Assembly (NCBI GenBank): GCA_963816975.1
Contig: CAWFMD010000001.1
Coordinates: forward strand, 1 to 64,000
DNA: 64,000 nt
Origin: DASRIA01 sp963816975
GTDB taxonomy: Bacteria; Actinomycetota; Thermoleophilia; Solirubrobacterales; JBBDJG01
Direction of reading: 5' to 3'
Below are positions 36,779 to 44,315 of this stretch, piece after piece. A program made the translations under genes and the position numbers. Numbering within the stretch: position 1 is the stretch's first letter; each line of letters starts with the position of its first letter. The notes beneath the pieces are model-generated. The model was not told the origin of the DNA. It did not search any database and saw only the letters and a list, made by a program, of their open reading frames with translations.

Positions 36779-38164
36779 CTAAGCGGGGCGGATGTTCTGA
36801 TTGCCCCGGAACACGTTGTCAGGGTCGTACTGCGCCTTGATGCGGGCCAGCCGCGCGTACTTCTCCTCGCCGTAGGCGGCTCGCACGCGGTCCTGTCCCT
36901 CGTCGCCGATGAAGTTCAGGTACACGCCGCCTGAGGCGAACTCCCTGACCGCGTTGCGAAACGCCTTCGCCCAGCCGATCACCCGTTCGTCGTCGCCGGG
37001 GTCCTCCCACAGCGCGAACGGGTGCACGACCCAGCGGGCGTCACGCTGCTGCATGGGCGTCTCGTCGTCGCCGATGCGCGCGACCGCCTCGCCCCAGGGC
37101 AGGATCAGCGACTGGGACGGACTGGGGCTGGGCATCGCGAGGGAGTGGCGGTGGATCGTCTCGATCGCGTCGTCGGTGATCTCGTGCAGATACTCCGCGG
37201 TCCACCAGTTGCGGTATCCGGGCGGGTCGTCGACCGAGCACTGGAACTCGGCGTAGGGCGCCGGGCCGGCCAGGTCCACCAGAGGCTCGAGGTCGCGGAA
37301 CGGCTGCAGCAGCAGCTCACCGTCGTCGACCGGGCCGGCGTAGCAGAACAGGAACGCCGCGACCAGGCGACCGTGCAGCTCGGCGGGCAGGTCGGGCTCG
37401 GGCGGGACGGTGAGGTAGCCGACCGCGGGGCCCAGCTCCGGCGGCGCAGCCCCCATCAGGTCGCGCAGCAGGCGCAGCAGGTCGCGCCCGGTCTCGGCCT
37501 CGTAGAGCAGCAGGCCGGCGTACACCTCGGGGCCCACCGGATGCAGCTGGAACGTGAGTGCCGTGGCCACTCCGAAGTTCCCACCGCCGCCGTGCAGCGC
37601 CCAGAACAGGTCGGGGTGCTCGTCGGCGCTCGCGGTCACCTGCGCGCCGTCGGCCGTCACCAGCTCGACCGCGATCAGGTTGTCGCAGGAGAGCCCGTGC
37701 TTGCGCTCCAGCCAACCGGACCCGCCGCCCAAGGTGAGCCCCGCCACGCCGGTGCTCGACACGCGCCCGCCGGTGGTGGCGAGCCCGTGCTCCTGGGTCG
37801 CGCGGTCCAGCTCCGCCCACGTGCACCCGCCCCCGACGCGCGCGGTGCGCGCCGCGGGATCGACCTCGATGCGGTTCATCGGGCGCACGTCGATCACGAG
37901 GCCGCCGTCGTTCAGCGACATGCCGGCGACCGAGTGGCCGCCCGCCCGCACTGCGATGTCGAGCTCCTGCGCGCGGCCGAAGCGCAGCGCCGCGATCACG
38001 TCGTCCGTCGACGTGCACTGGGCGATCAGCGCGGGGCGCTTGTCGATCATCGAGTTGAAGACGGTGCGCGCCGCGTCGTAACCGGGGTCCCCGGGGGTCA
38101 CAACCTTGCCCCCGAACGTGCCGTTCAGGGCCTGCAGAGCCTCGCTCGTGACGATGCTGGTCAT
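36779..38164 (-). CDS. FAD-linked oxidoreductase (berberine bridge enzyme family)
   Basis: 461 residues. The PCMH-type FAD domain has AVRAGGHSVAG, with His77 at the position of the covalent 8-alpha-histidyl flavin link, and LTLGGGSGWLERKHGLSCDNL, where Cys160 lies where bicovalent members carry a cysteinyl link (inference). The C-terminal BBE segment reads YLNFIGDEGQDRVRAAYGEEKYARLARIKAQYDPDNVFRGNQNI. These enzymes oxidise alcohols, sugars or amines with O2. No signal peptide. RBS GGAGG 6-7 bases before the ATG. Confidence 0.88.
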   Translation of the reverse strand: MTSIVTSEALQALNGTFGGKVVTPGDPGYDAARTVFNSMIDKRPALIAQCTSTDDVIAALRFGRAQELDIAVRAGGHSVAGMSLNDGGLVIDVRPMNRIEVDPAARTARVGGGCTWAELDRATQEHGLATTGGRVSSTGVAGLTLGGGSGWLERKHGLSCDNLIAVELVTADGAQVTASADEHPDLFWALHGGGGNFGVATALTFQLHPVGPEVYAGLLLYEAETGRDLLRLLRDLMGAAPPELGPAVGYLTVPPEPDLPAELHGRLVAAFLFCYAGPVDDGELLLQPFRDLEPLVDLAGPAPYAEFQCSVDDPPGYRNWWTAEYLHEITDDAIETIHRHSLAMPSPSPSQSLILPWGEAVARIGDDETPMQQRDARWVVHPFALWEDPGDDERVIGWAKAFRNAVREFASGGVYLNFIGDEGQDRVRAAYGEEKYARLARIKAQYDPDNVFRGNQNIRPA

Positions 38165-38274
38165 CGGAACTCCTCCCTCGTGGAAGACCCGGACCCGAGG
38201 GAAGATACTCCCGCCGTGCGGCGGTCGGGAGTGCCGCTCGTCACACTCCCTCCCGCGCCGTCTACAGTGCGCCG

Positions 38275-39162
38275 ATGGCCGATCGGGTGGGATTCATCGG
38301 GCTTGGGATCATGGGGACGCGCATGGCGGCCAACCTGGCGCGCGCCGGACACGACCTGGTGGTCTGGAACCGGACTTCCGAGCGGGCGCGGGAGTGGGGC
38401 GCGGAGCATGGCGCCGAGGTCGCCGAGTCCCCGGCGCAGGTGGCGGCGCGCAGCGACACCGTGATCACGATGGTCGTCGACGGCGACCAGGTGGAGACGG
38501 TGCTGCTCGGTGCGCAGGGCGCCGCCGCGGGAGCCCGCCCAGGCCTGCTCTGCATCGACATGTCCACGATCGGCCCGCGCGCGGCACGCCGGATCGGCGC
38601 GCAGCTGGGCGAACGGGACATCGGCTTCATCGATGCGCCCGTCACGGGCTCCTCACCGAAGGCCGAGGACGGCACGCTGACGATCATGGCGGGCGGCTCA
38701 CCGGTGGCGTTCGAGCGCGCCCGGCCGCTGTTCGAGTCGATGGGCGAGCTGATCGTGCACGTCGGCGAGGTGGGGCAGGGGCAGCTCGTGAAGGTGATCA
38801 ACAACGCCGTCGCGGCAGCCAACACGGCGGTTGCCGCCGAGGCGCTGCTGGCGGCCAGGCTCGCGGGCGCCGACCTCGACGCGCTCGTGACCGTGATGCG
38901 GGCCGGTTCGGGCGCGTCGGCGATGCTCGAGCTGAAGGCAGGCCCGATGCGCGCGCACGACTGGAGCACGCTGTTCAAGCTCGAGCACATGCTGAAGGAT
39001 CTGCGCCTCTGCCTTCAAGAGGCAGAGGCGGTTGGCGCCAGCATGGATTTGGTGGCGGACACGGCCGCCCTGCTGGCCGAGGCGGAGCAGGAAGGGCTCG
39101 GAGAGCGCGACTTCGCCGCGCTGCTCGAGGTGGTGGAGGCGCGCTCCGGCGCGCGACTCTAG
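38275..39162 (+). CDS. 3-hydroxyisobutyrate dehydrogenase family oxidoreductase
   Basis: 295 residues. VGFIGLGIMGTRMAANLARAGHDLVVWNRT is the NAD(P) domain start. FIDAPVTGSSPKAEDGTLTIMAGG is the substrate-loop motif, and GQLVKVINNAVAAANTAVAAEAL holds the catalytic lysine. Members reduce or oxidise beta-hydroxyacids or glyoxylate/succinate semialdehyde. The order G-x-x-G-S-x-x-A fits the family. The specific substrate is not predictable. It is divergent from the FAD oxidoreductase. Confidence 0.87.
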   Translation: MADRVGFIGLGIMGTRMAANLARAGHDLVVWNRTSERAREWGAEHGAEVAESPAQVAARSDTVITMVVDGDQVETVLLGAQGAAAGARPGLLCIDMSTIGPRAARRIGAQLGERDIGFIDAPVTGSSPKAEDGTLTIMAGGSPVAFERARPLFESMGELIVHVGEVGQGQLVKVINNAVAAANTAVAAEALLAARLAGADLDALVTVMRAGSGASAMLELKAGPMRAHDWSTLFKLEHMLKDLRLCLQEAEAVGASMDLVADTAALLAEAEQEGLGERDFAALLEVVEARSGARL

Positions 39163-39166
39163 GACG

Positions 39167-39448
39167 CTACCGGTCGAGTGGCGGACGGCCCGGGTCGCCC
39201 AGGCCCCCGCCGCGGGAGCGGCGCACGAAGTACATGATCACGGTGGCGAACAGCACCGAGATCGCGATGCCGGGCCCGGCGTCCCAGATCGCGTACGTGA
39301 TCAGGCCGCCGATCAGCGATCCCCCGATCCCGATCAGCATCGTCTGGCCGAGCGTCATCGGGTCCTTGCCGGGTAGCGCCAGCCTCGCCAGCGCGCCCAC
39401 GAACAGCCCGCCCACTGCGATCACGATCAGGTAGGCGATGAAGCTCAT
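39167..39448 (-). CDS. GlsB/YeaQ/YmgE family membrane protein
   Basis: 93 residues with three TM helices (IAYLIVIAVGGLFVGALARL, TMLIGIGGSLIGGLITYAIW, GIAISVLFATVIMYFV). The G-x-x-G-A and LIGIGGSLIGG patterns are those of the transglycosylase-associated / GlsB stress family. The C-terminus is Arg- and Gly-rich. The ATG overlaps the cupin stop (ATGA), so they are co-translated. Confidence 0.85.
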   Translation of the reverse strand: MSFIAYLIVIAVGGLFVGALARLALPGKDPMTLGQTMLIGIGGSLIGGLITYAIWDAGPGIAISVLFATVIMYFVRRSRGGGLGDPGRPPLDR

Positions 39449-39879
39449 GCGGCGCCAGGCGGGCCGTCGCTGCGCCGCGAGCGCTCCTCGCCCGGCGGCA
39501 TGTGCCCGTCGCGCCCGACGTATCCCTCCTTGCCGCCGGCGACCACGATCACGGCGTCCTCGTCCGCGATGTTCTTGATCCTGCGCACCGTGGCCGCGTC
39601 GACGCGGGCGATGCCGCCGGGCCCGAGCACGTAGGCGGACCCGTCGCCGAACTGGATCTCGATGGTCCCGCGGTGGACGAAGTAGGTCTCCTCCTGCTCG
39701 TCGTGGTAGTGGCGCCCGGCTTCATAGCCCACCGGGAACACGAGCGCATTGATCCCGAAGGCGGTCACCCCGAGCCCCTGGCGGATCTTGCGGAAGCCGT
39801 AGCCCTCGCCGAGCGCGTCGAGGGTCCCGACCGCGTATCCGTCGCCGCTGATCACGTCGTCGATCGGTTCGCCTGCCAC
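39445..39879 (-). CDS. Cupin domain protein
   Basis: 144 residues from GTG 39879. Metal-binding cupin motif 1 is GYEAGRHYHDEQEETYFVHRGTIEIQFGDG (H-x-H-x4-E); motif 2 is LGPGGIARVDAATVRRIKN, weaker than usual. The strict H-x-H and E suggest a bound metal. It is followed by the GlsB-type gene with a 4-base overlap, a stress-associated pair. The ligand is unknown. Confidence 0.83.
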   Translation of the reverse strand: MAGEPIDDVISGDGYAVGTLDALGEGYGFRKIRQGLGVTAFGINALVFPVGYEAGRHYHDEQEETYFVHRGTIEIQFGDGSAYVLGPGGIARVDAATVRRIKNIADEDAVIVVAGGKEGYVGRDGHMPPGEERSRRSDGPPGAA

Positions 39880-39918
39880 GTCGCGATCCTACAGTCCGGC
39901 GCCGTTACGCTGCCACGC

Positions 39919-40413
39919 ATGCGTGCCACCGCGGTCGTGATCATTCTCCTCCTGGCCGGCCTCGCGCTGCCCGCGTGTGGCGACGACGAGCCGCCGGCGG
40001 TCACGGTGCAGACGCCGCGGCCGACCGCGGCCGGCGTGCGGACCACCGTGCAGGCCTATGTGAGCGCGCTCAACGCCGGGGACGGGGAGCGCGCGTGCCG
40101 GCGACTCGACGACCGGGGCAAGGCGTCGGTGGTCGCGGTCCTGCCGAGCAATCAGGAGGGGCTCGGCTGCGCGGATGCCGTGAAGCGCGTCGCGCGGCAG
40201 GCGGTGAACCTGCGCGGCGTGCGGATCAGGGACGTGCAGGTGAACGGCCTCAGCGCGACGGCCACGGTTACCGGCACGCAGCCGCCCTATTCCAGCGGGG
40301 TGCTGCTCGCCTACGAGGAGGGGAGCTGGAAGATCTCGTATCCCCCCGGCCTCCAGACGAAGTCCGGCGTCGAGCCCGGCGCGGCGCCGGGCGTCCCGCT
40401 GGAGCCCGACTGA
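39919..40413 (+). CDS. Putative lipoprotein
   Basis: 164 residues from ATG 39919. The N-terminus is a lipoprotein signal with Cys20 in LALPAC, followed by GDDEPPAVTVQTPRPT, a typical tether. Residues 40-140 (VQAYVSALNAGDGERACRRLDDRGKASVVAVL ... GVRIRDVQVNGLSATATVTG ... WKISYP) form a SnoaL/NTF2-like cone seen in many actinobacterial lipoproteins. The function is unknown. It converges on the zinc permease gene. Confidence 0.75.
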   Translation: MRATAVVIILLLAGLALPACGDDEPPAVTVQTPRPTAAGVRTTVQAYVSALNAGDGERACRRLDDRGKASVVAVLPSNQEGLGCADAVKRVARQAVNLRGVRIRDVQVNGLSATATVTGTQPPYSSGVLLAYEEGSWKISYPPGLQTKSGVEPGAAPGVPLEPD

Positions 40414-40416
40414 GGG

Positions 40417-41274
40417 TCACCGGCCGAAGCGGGCCACCGGTCGCGGGCCCCACCGCAGCGCGAGCGCGACGAGCGCGTAGGTCGCGGTGACGGCGGCCGC
40501 GATCGACGCGCCACCGGCGGTGTCGGCGTGGTAGGAGAGGTACAGGCCCGCCGCGCCGCCGAGCGCCCCCAGCAGCGCCGCGAGCGCCATCATCGGCAGC
40601 AGCCGCCGCAACAGCAGCGCCGCGGTCGCGGCCGGCCCCACCAGCATCGCGAGCACCAGCAGGCTGCCGAGTGCCTGCACCGCGACCACCGTAAAGGCGC
40701 CGACCAGCGACAGCAGCAGGAGGTCCGCGAGCACTGGGCTCGCGCCGAACGCGGGCGCGTTCGAGCGGTCGAAGCCCGCGATCAGCAAGCGCACGTGACC
40801 GAGTCGCAGCGCGGCCAGCACGCCGCCGGCCAGCGCAGCCGCCAGCAGCAGGTCCCCGTCCGTGATCGCCAGCACGTCTCCGAACAGCAGGTCCTGCACG
40901 GCCGTCGGCGCGTCGGGCGAGAGCGCCAGCAGCGCGCCCAGGCCCACGAGCGCCGTGACCACCACGGCAACCGCGGTGTCGCCGCCGACCTCCGGCAGGC
41001 GCGCGGCGTACGCGATCGCGGGGGCGGCCACGAGCGCCCCGATTCCCGCGCCGAGCACCAGCGGAACGCCGGCCAGCACTGCGATCACCAACCCCGGGAA
41101 GAGCGCGTGAGCGAGGGACTCGGTGCTGTACGAGAGGCCGTACAGCACGACCCAGCAACCGAGCGGGCCGGCGGCGACTCCGAGCAGTGCCACCTCGGCC
41201 AGCGCCCGCGCCGAGATGCCGCTGCGCCACGGATCCAACAGCACGTCCGCCACATCGGCGAGGGGCAGCGTCAC
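40417..41274 (-). CDS. znuB: Metal (zinc/manganese) ABC transporter permease
   Basis: 285 residues from GTG 41274, overlapping the ATPase stop (GTGA). An ABC-3 family permease with eight or nine TM helices. GPLGCWVVLYGLSYSTESLAHALFPGLV is the conserved first part, QDLLFGDVLAITDGDLL the cytoplasmic loop that meets the ATPase, and VGAFTVVAVQALGSLLVLAMLVGPAATAALLL the third conserved block. It imports zinc or manganese with the ATPase and binding protein upstream. A second permease is fused to the binding protein, so the transporter may be a permease heterodimer. Confidence 0.85.
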   Translation of the reverse strand: MTLPLADVADVLLDPWRSGISARALAEVALLGVAAGPLGCWVVLYGLSYSTESLAHALFPGLVIAVLAGVPLVLGAGIGALVAAPAIAYAARLPEVGGDTAVAVVVTALVGLGALLALSPDAPTAVQDLLFGDVLAITDGDLLLAAALAGGVLAALRLGHVRLLIAGFDRSNAPAFGASPVLADLLLLSLVGAFTVVAVQALGSLLVLAMLVGPAATAALLLRRLLPMMALAALLGALGGAAGLYLSYHADTAGGASIAAAVTATYALVALALRWGPRPVARFGR

Positions 41275-42062
41275 GCCGGCCGGTGGTGGTCGTGGTGGTG
41301 CGCGGGCAGGACGCCCCGCCGCGCTCCGTCCCCGGGGAGCATCACGATCGAGCCGCCGTAGGTCCGCTCCAGCACCTCGCGCGTCAGCACGTCGCCGGGG
41401 GCGCCGTAGGCGACCTGGGCCCGGTTCAGGCACAGCACGCGATCCCACACGCGCGTCTGCTCCATGTCGTGGGTTGCCACGAGCACCGCGCGGCCCTGCG
41501 CGGCGAGGTCGTCGATCAGCGTCGTGAGCTGCGTCGCGCTCGCCTCGTCGAGCCCGGAGTAGGGTTCGTCGAGGAGCAGCACGTCGGCGTCCTGCACGAG
41601 CGCCCGCGCGACCAGCACGCGCTGGCGCTGGCCGCCGGACAGCTCCCCGAACGTCTCGCCGGCCAGGTCCGACAGCCCCACCGTGGCGAGCGCGGCACCG
41701 GCCAGGCGCCGCTCTGCGCGGCCGGGGCGGCGCCACCACGGCATGCGCCGCAGCGTGCCCATCAGCGCCACGTCCATCGCGCTCACGGGGTAGTCGAGCC
41801 GCGAGCGCTCGGTCTGCGGCACGGTGCCGCAGCGCCCGTCCACGGACAACGTGCCGGACAGGGGCGCGACCGCTCCGAGCAGCACCCGGAAGAGCGTGGT
41901 CTTGCCGCCCCCGTTGGGGCCGAGCACGCCGATCCGCATCCCGCGCTGGACGGTGAACGTGACGTCCTCGATCGCGGGCGTGCCGGAGTAGCCGGCCGCC
42001 AGCCCGCGGGCCGCGACGAGCACGCGGGCGTCGGTCGTGCGGACCGGGTCTAGCGCGGGCAT
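41271..42062 (-). CDS. znuC: Metal (zinc/manganese) ABC transporter ATP-binding protein
   Basis: 263 residues from ATG 42062. Walker A GPNGGGKTTLFRVLLG, Q-loop VPQTERSRLDYPVSAMDV, signature LSGGQRQRVLVARAL, Walker B VLLLDEPYSGLD and switch His in VATHDMEQT are all present. The C-terminus is His-rich (HHHDHH), which may sense or bind zinc. The start overlaps the fusion gene by 13 bases; the stop overlaps the permease start. Confidence 0.9.
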   Translation of the reverse strand: MPALDPVRTTDARVLVAARGLAAGYSGTPAIEDVTFTVQRGMRIGVLGPNGGGKTTLFRVLLGAVAPLSGTLSVDGRCGTVPQTERSRLDYPVSAMDVALMGTLRRMPWWRRPGRAERRLAGAALATVGLSDLAGETFGELSGGQRQRVLVARALVQDADVLLLDEPYSGLDEASATQLTTLIDDLAAQGRAVLVATHDMEQTRVWDRVLCLNRAQVAYGAPGDVLTREVLERTYGGSIVMLPGDGARRGVLPAHHHDHHRPA

Positions 42063-43780
42063 CCGCGCTGCCCGCCGGTGAAGCCGCGCACCATCGAGTC
42101 GGCGTTCGCGCGCTCCATCTTCAGGTACGTGTCGCCGCCGGAGCCGGCCGGCCCGAGCGTGTCGCCGTACAGCTCGTAGAGCGCCGTCGCGCCGGTCTCC
42201 CGCGCGAGCGTCCGGGCCACCTTCGGGTTGACCCCGCTCTCCGGGAACACAGCCCGCACGCGCTCCCGCTCGATCGTGTCCACGAGGTCCGCCAGCTCTC
42301 CCGCCGACGGCTGGGCGATCGTGCTGCGTGCCGGGATCGCTGCGCCCACGACCCGGATGTCGTAGCGCGCCGCGAAGTAGCCGAGCGCGTCGTGGTCGGT
42401 GACGAGCTTGCGCTGCGCACGGGGCACGGTGGCCACGCACGCCGCGACGTCCGCGGTCAGGCGGCGCAGCGCGCGGACATAGCCCCCCTGCGCGCGTTGC
42501 ACCGCCGGCGCCGCTGCGGGCGCGACCCGCGCCAGCGCCTCTCCGATGCGCTCGACGGCGATCTCGGCGTTGTGCGGATCGTGCCACCAATGCGGGTCGG
42601 CCTCGCCCGACTGTGCGCGCCGGGTGGCGAGTCCCGCGCCGATGTCGACGACGTCCGCATCCGCGCCGGCGTCGTCGGCCGCACCGCCGACCCAGCGGTC
42701 GAGGTCTCCGCCACTGCGCAGGATCAGGTCGGCCCGGGCGAGCGCCTCGATGTCGGCGGGACGCGGCTCGTAGTCGTGCGGATCGGTGTTGGGACGCAGG
42801 ATCTGGTGCACGTCGAAGCGCTCGCCCGCGAGCGCACGCAGCCAGTCGCCGAGCTGGGTCGTGGTGGCCACCACGCGGGGGCGGCCGGAGCTGCTGTCAT
42901 TCCCGCAGGCGGCCGGAATCAGCGCGAGCACCGCCGCGGTCGCGACCACCGCGGTGACACGCCGCACGCGTGGGTCAACCGCCCGCGCGAGCGCCGCCGC
43001 CCCGAACACCGCACCCGACAGCGTCGCGATCGTGGCGCCCGGCGGAGCGTTCAGCCTCACCGACAGCCACAGCCCGGCCGTGCCCTCGAGCGCGACCAGC
43101 GCCACGGTCGCCGCCTGCCAGGAGCCAAGCCGGCTGGTCCACAGCCGCACCGTCGCCGCCGGCACCACCACCAGCGCGCCGACCAGGAGCGCCCCCAGCG
43201 CCGACAGCGCGGCGATCACGATCAGCGCCACGAGCGCGAGCAGCGCGGCGTCGAAGACCCTGCTGCGCACACCGAGGGAGCGCGCGGCGGCGGGGTCGAA
43301 GCCGCTCGCCAGCCATGCGCGGCCGCCCACGTAGGAGGCTCCCACGGCCACGGCGCTGGTGGCCGCGGCGATCACGAGGTCACGCGGCTCGAGCAGCAGC
43401 AGGCTCCCGAACAGCAGCGACTCGACCCCGGGGCCGGACTCGAACACGTCGCTTGCGAGGATCACCCCCAGCGCGAGCATTCCGGCCAGACCGAGGGCGG
43501 TCGCGACATCGGGGCCGACTCGCTCGCGGCCGCTGAGCGCGACCACCAGCAGGGCGAAGGCGGCGGCCGCCCCCAGCGCTCCCACCGGGGCGGCGAAGCT
43601 GAGCCCGTCGGCCAGCACCAGTCCGGGGAAGGCGGCGGTCCCGACCGCGTGGGAGTAGAAGGACAGCCCGCGCAGCACGACCCAGCAGCCGAGCACGCCC
43701 GCGCCGGCGGAGAGCAGCAGCAACTCGGCCAGGCCGCGCTGCACGTAGGGCAACTCGAATGGTGCGGTGAGGGACTCCAC
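42050..43780 (-). CDS. Fused ABC-3 permease and zinc-binding protein (ZnuB-ZnuA)
   Basis: 576 residues. Residues 1-270 are an ABC-3 permease: GVLGCWVVLRGLSFYSHAVGTAAFPGLV, then FGSLLLLEPRDL and ALSALGALLVGALVVVPAATV. Residues 274-291 are a hydrophobic helix ending in Cys292 (LIPAACGND), like a lipoprotein signal. Residues 300-576 are a ZnuA-type cluster-A1 binding protein: VVATTTQLGDWL, LRPNTDPHDYEPRP (His and Asp ligands), HWWHDPHNA, VTDHDALGYFAARYD and FPESGVNPKVARTLARETGA. The frame runs on without a stop. A GTG at residue 272 could also start the binding domain separately. The fusion puts the binding protein at the outer face next to its channel. Confidence 0.85.
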   Translation of the reverse strand: MESLTAPFELPYVQRGLAELLLLSAGAGVLGCWVVLRGLSFYSHAVGTAAFPGLVLADGLSFAAPVGALGAAAAFALLVVALSGRERVGPDVATALGLAGMLALGVILASDVFESGPGVESLLFGSLLLLEPRDLVIAAATSAVAVGASYVGGRAWLASGFDPAAARSLGVRSRVFDAALLALVALIVIAALSALGALLVGALVVVPAATVRLWTSRLGSWQAATVALVALEGTAGLWLSVRLNAPPGATIATLSGAVFGAAALARAVDPRVRRVTAVVATAAVLALIPAACGNDSSSGRPRVVATTTQLGDWLRALAGERFDVHQILRPNTDPHDYEPRPADIEALARADLILRSGGDLDRWVGGAADDAGADADVVDIGAGLATRRAQSGEADPHWWHDPHNAEIAVERIGEALARVAPAAAPAVQRAQGGYVRALRRLTADVAACVATVPRAQRKLVTDHDALGYFAARYDIRVVGAAIPARSTIAQPSAGELADLVDTIERERVRAVFPESGVNPKVARTLARETGATALYELYGDTLGPAGSGGDTYLKMERANADSMVRGFTGGQRGCPR

Positions 43781-43799
43781 TGCTGCGGTATATATCAGA

Positions 43800-43820
43800 T
43801 AATGCGAACTGTTCTCATTA
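43800..43820. promoter_or_regulatory. Putative Zur/Fur box
   Basis: A 21-bp palindrome with half sites TAATGCGAAC and GTTCTCATTA around one central T. Nine of ten arm positions are complementary. It lies between the divergent zinc transporter (start 43780) and zur (start 43856), in the most AT-rich part of the neighbourhood, exactly where a Zur operator would repress both. Confidence 0.8.
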
Positions 43821-43855
43821 CCAAACAGGCCGCGGGCGGTCTATCATCGGGATCG

Positions 43856-44302
43856 ATGGCGACGACCCGCAAGTCCCGCGACCAGTGGCGCGAGCACGCG
43901 CTCGAAGAGCTGCGCCGCGCGGGCCACCGCAGCGGCGGCGCGCGCTCTGCCGTGGTGGACCTGATGGCGCGCCAGCATTGCTGCCTCACGGCCCAGGACA
44001 TCTTCGATCGCCTGCGTGAGGACGGCACGGTGGTCGGCATCGCGAGCGTCTACCGGGCGCTCGAGCTGCTCTCGCGGATGAGTCTGGTGCGGCGCGTGGA
44101 TCTGGCCGAGGCGGCCTACTACGAGCCGGCGCATCCCGGCGGAGAGCATCACCATCACGTCGTCTGCGATCGCTGCGGCAAGGTCTCGCAGTTCGAGGAC
44201 GAGGCGCTCGAGACCGCGATCGAGCGGCTCGCCCGGCGGCTCAAGTATGCGGTCGCAGAGCACGACGTCGTGCTCCGCGGGTCCTGTCCCGACTGCCGGT
44301 AG
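43856..44302 (+). CDS. zur: Fur family regulator, probably Zur
   Basis: 148 residues from ATG 43856. Winged helix: AGHRSGGARSAVVDLMARQHCCLTAQDIFDRL, VGIASVYRALELLSRMSLVRRVDL. Metal and dimer part: EHHHHVVCDRCGKVSQFEDEALE and the final CPDC, giving the two CxxC pairs of a structural zinc. Its position divergent from a zinc importer identifies it as Zur rather than Fur (inference). It likely represses the importer when zinc is plentiful via the 43800 palindrome. Only 13 bases separate it from the GMC gene, so they may share a transcript. Confidence 0.88.
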   Translation: MATTRKSRDQWREHALEELRRAGHRSGGARSAVVDLMARQHCCLTAQDIFDRLREDGTVVGIASVYRALELLSRMSLVRRVDLAEAAYYEPAHPGGEHHHHVVCDRCGKVSQFEDEALETAIERLARRLKYAVAEHDVVLRGSCPDCR

Positions 44303-44315
44303 AGTCGCGTCCACG

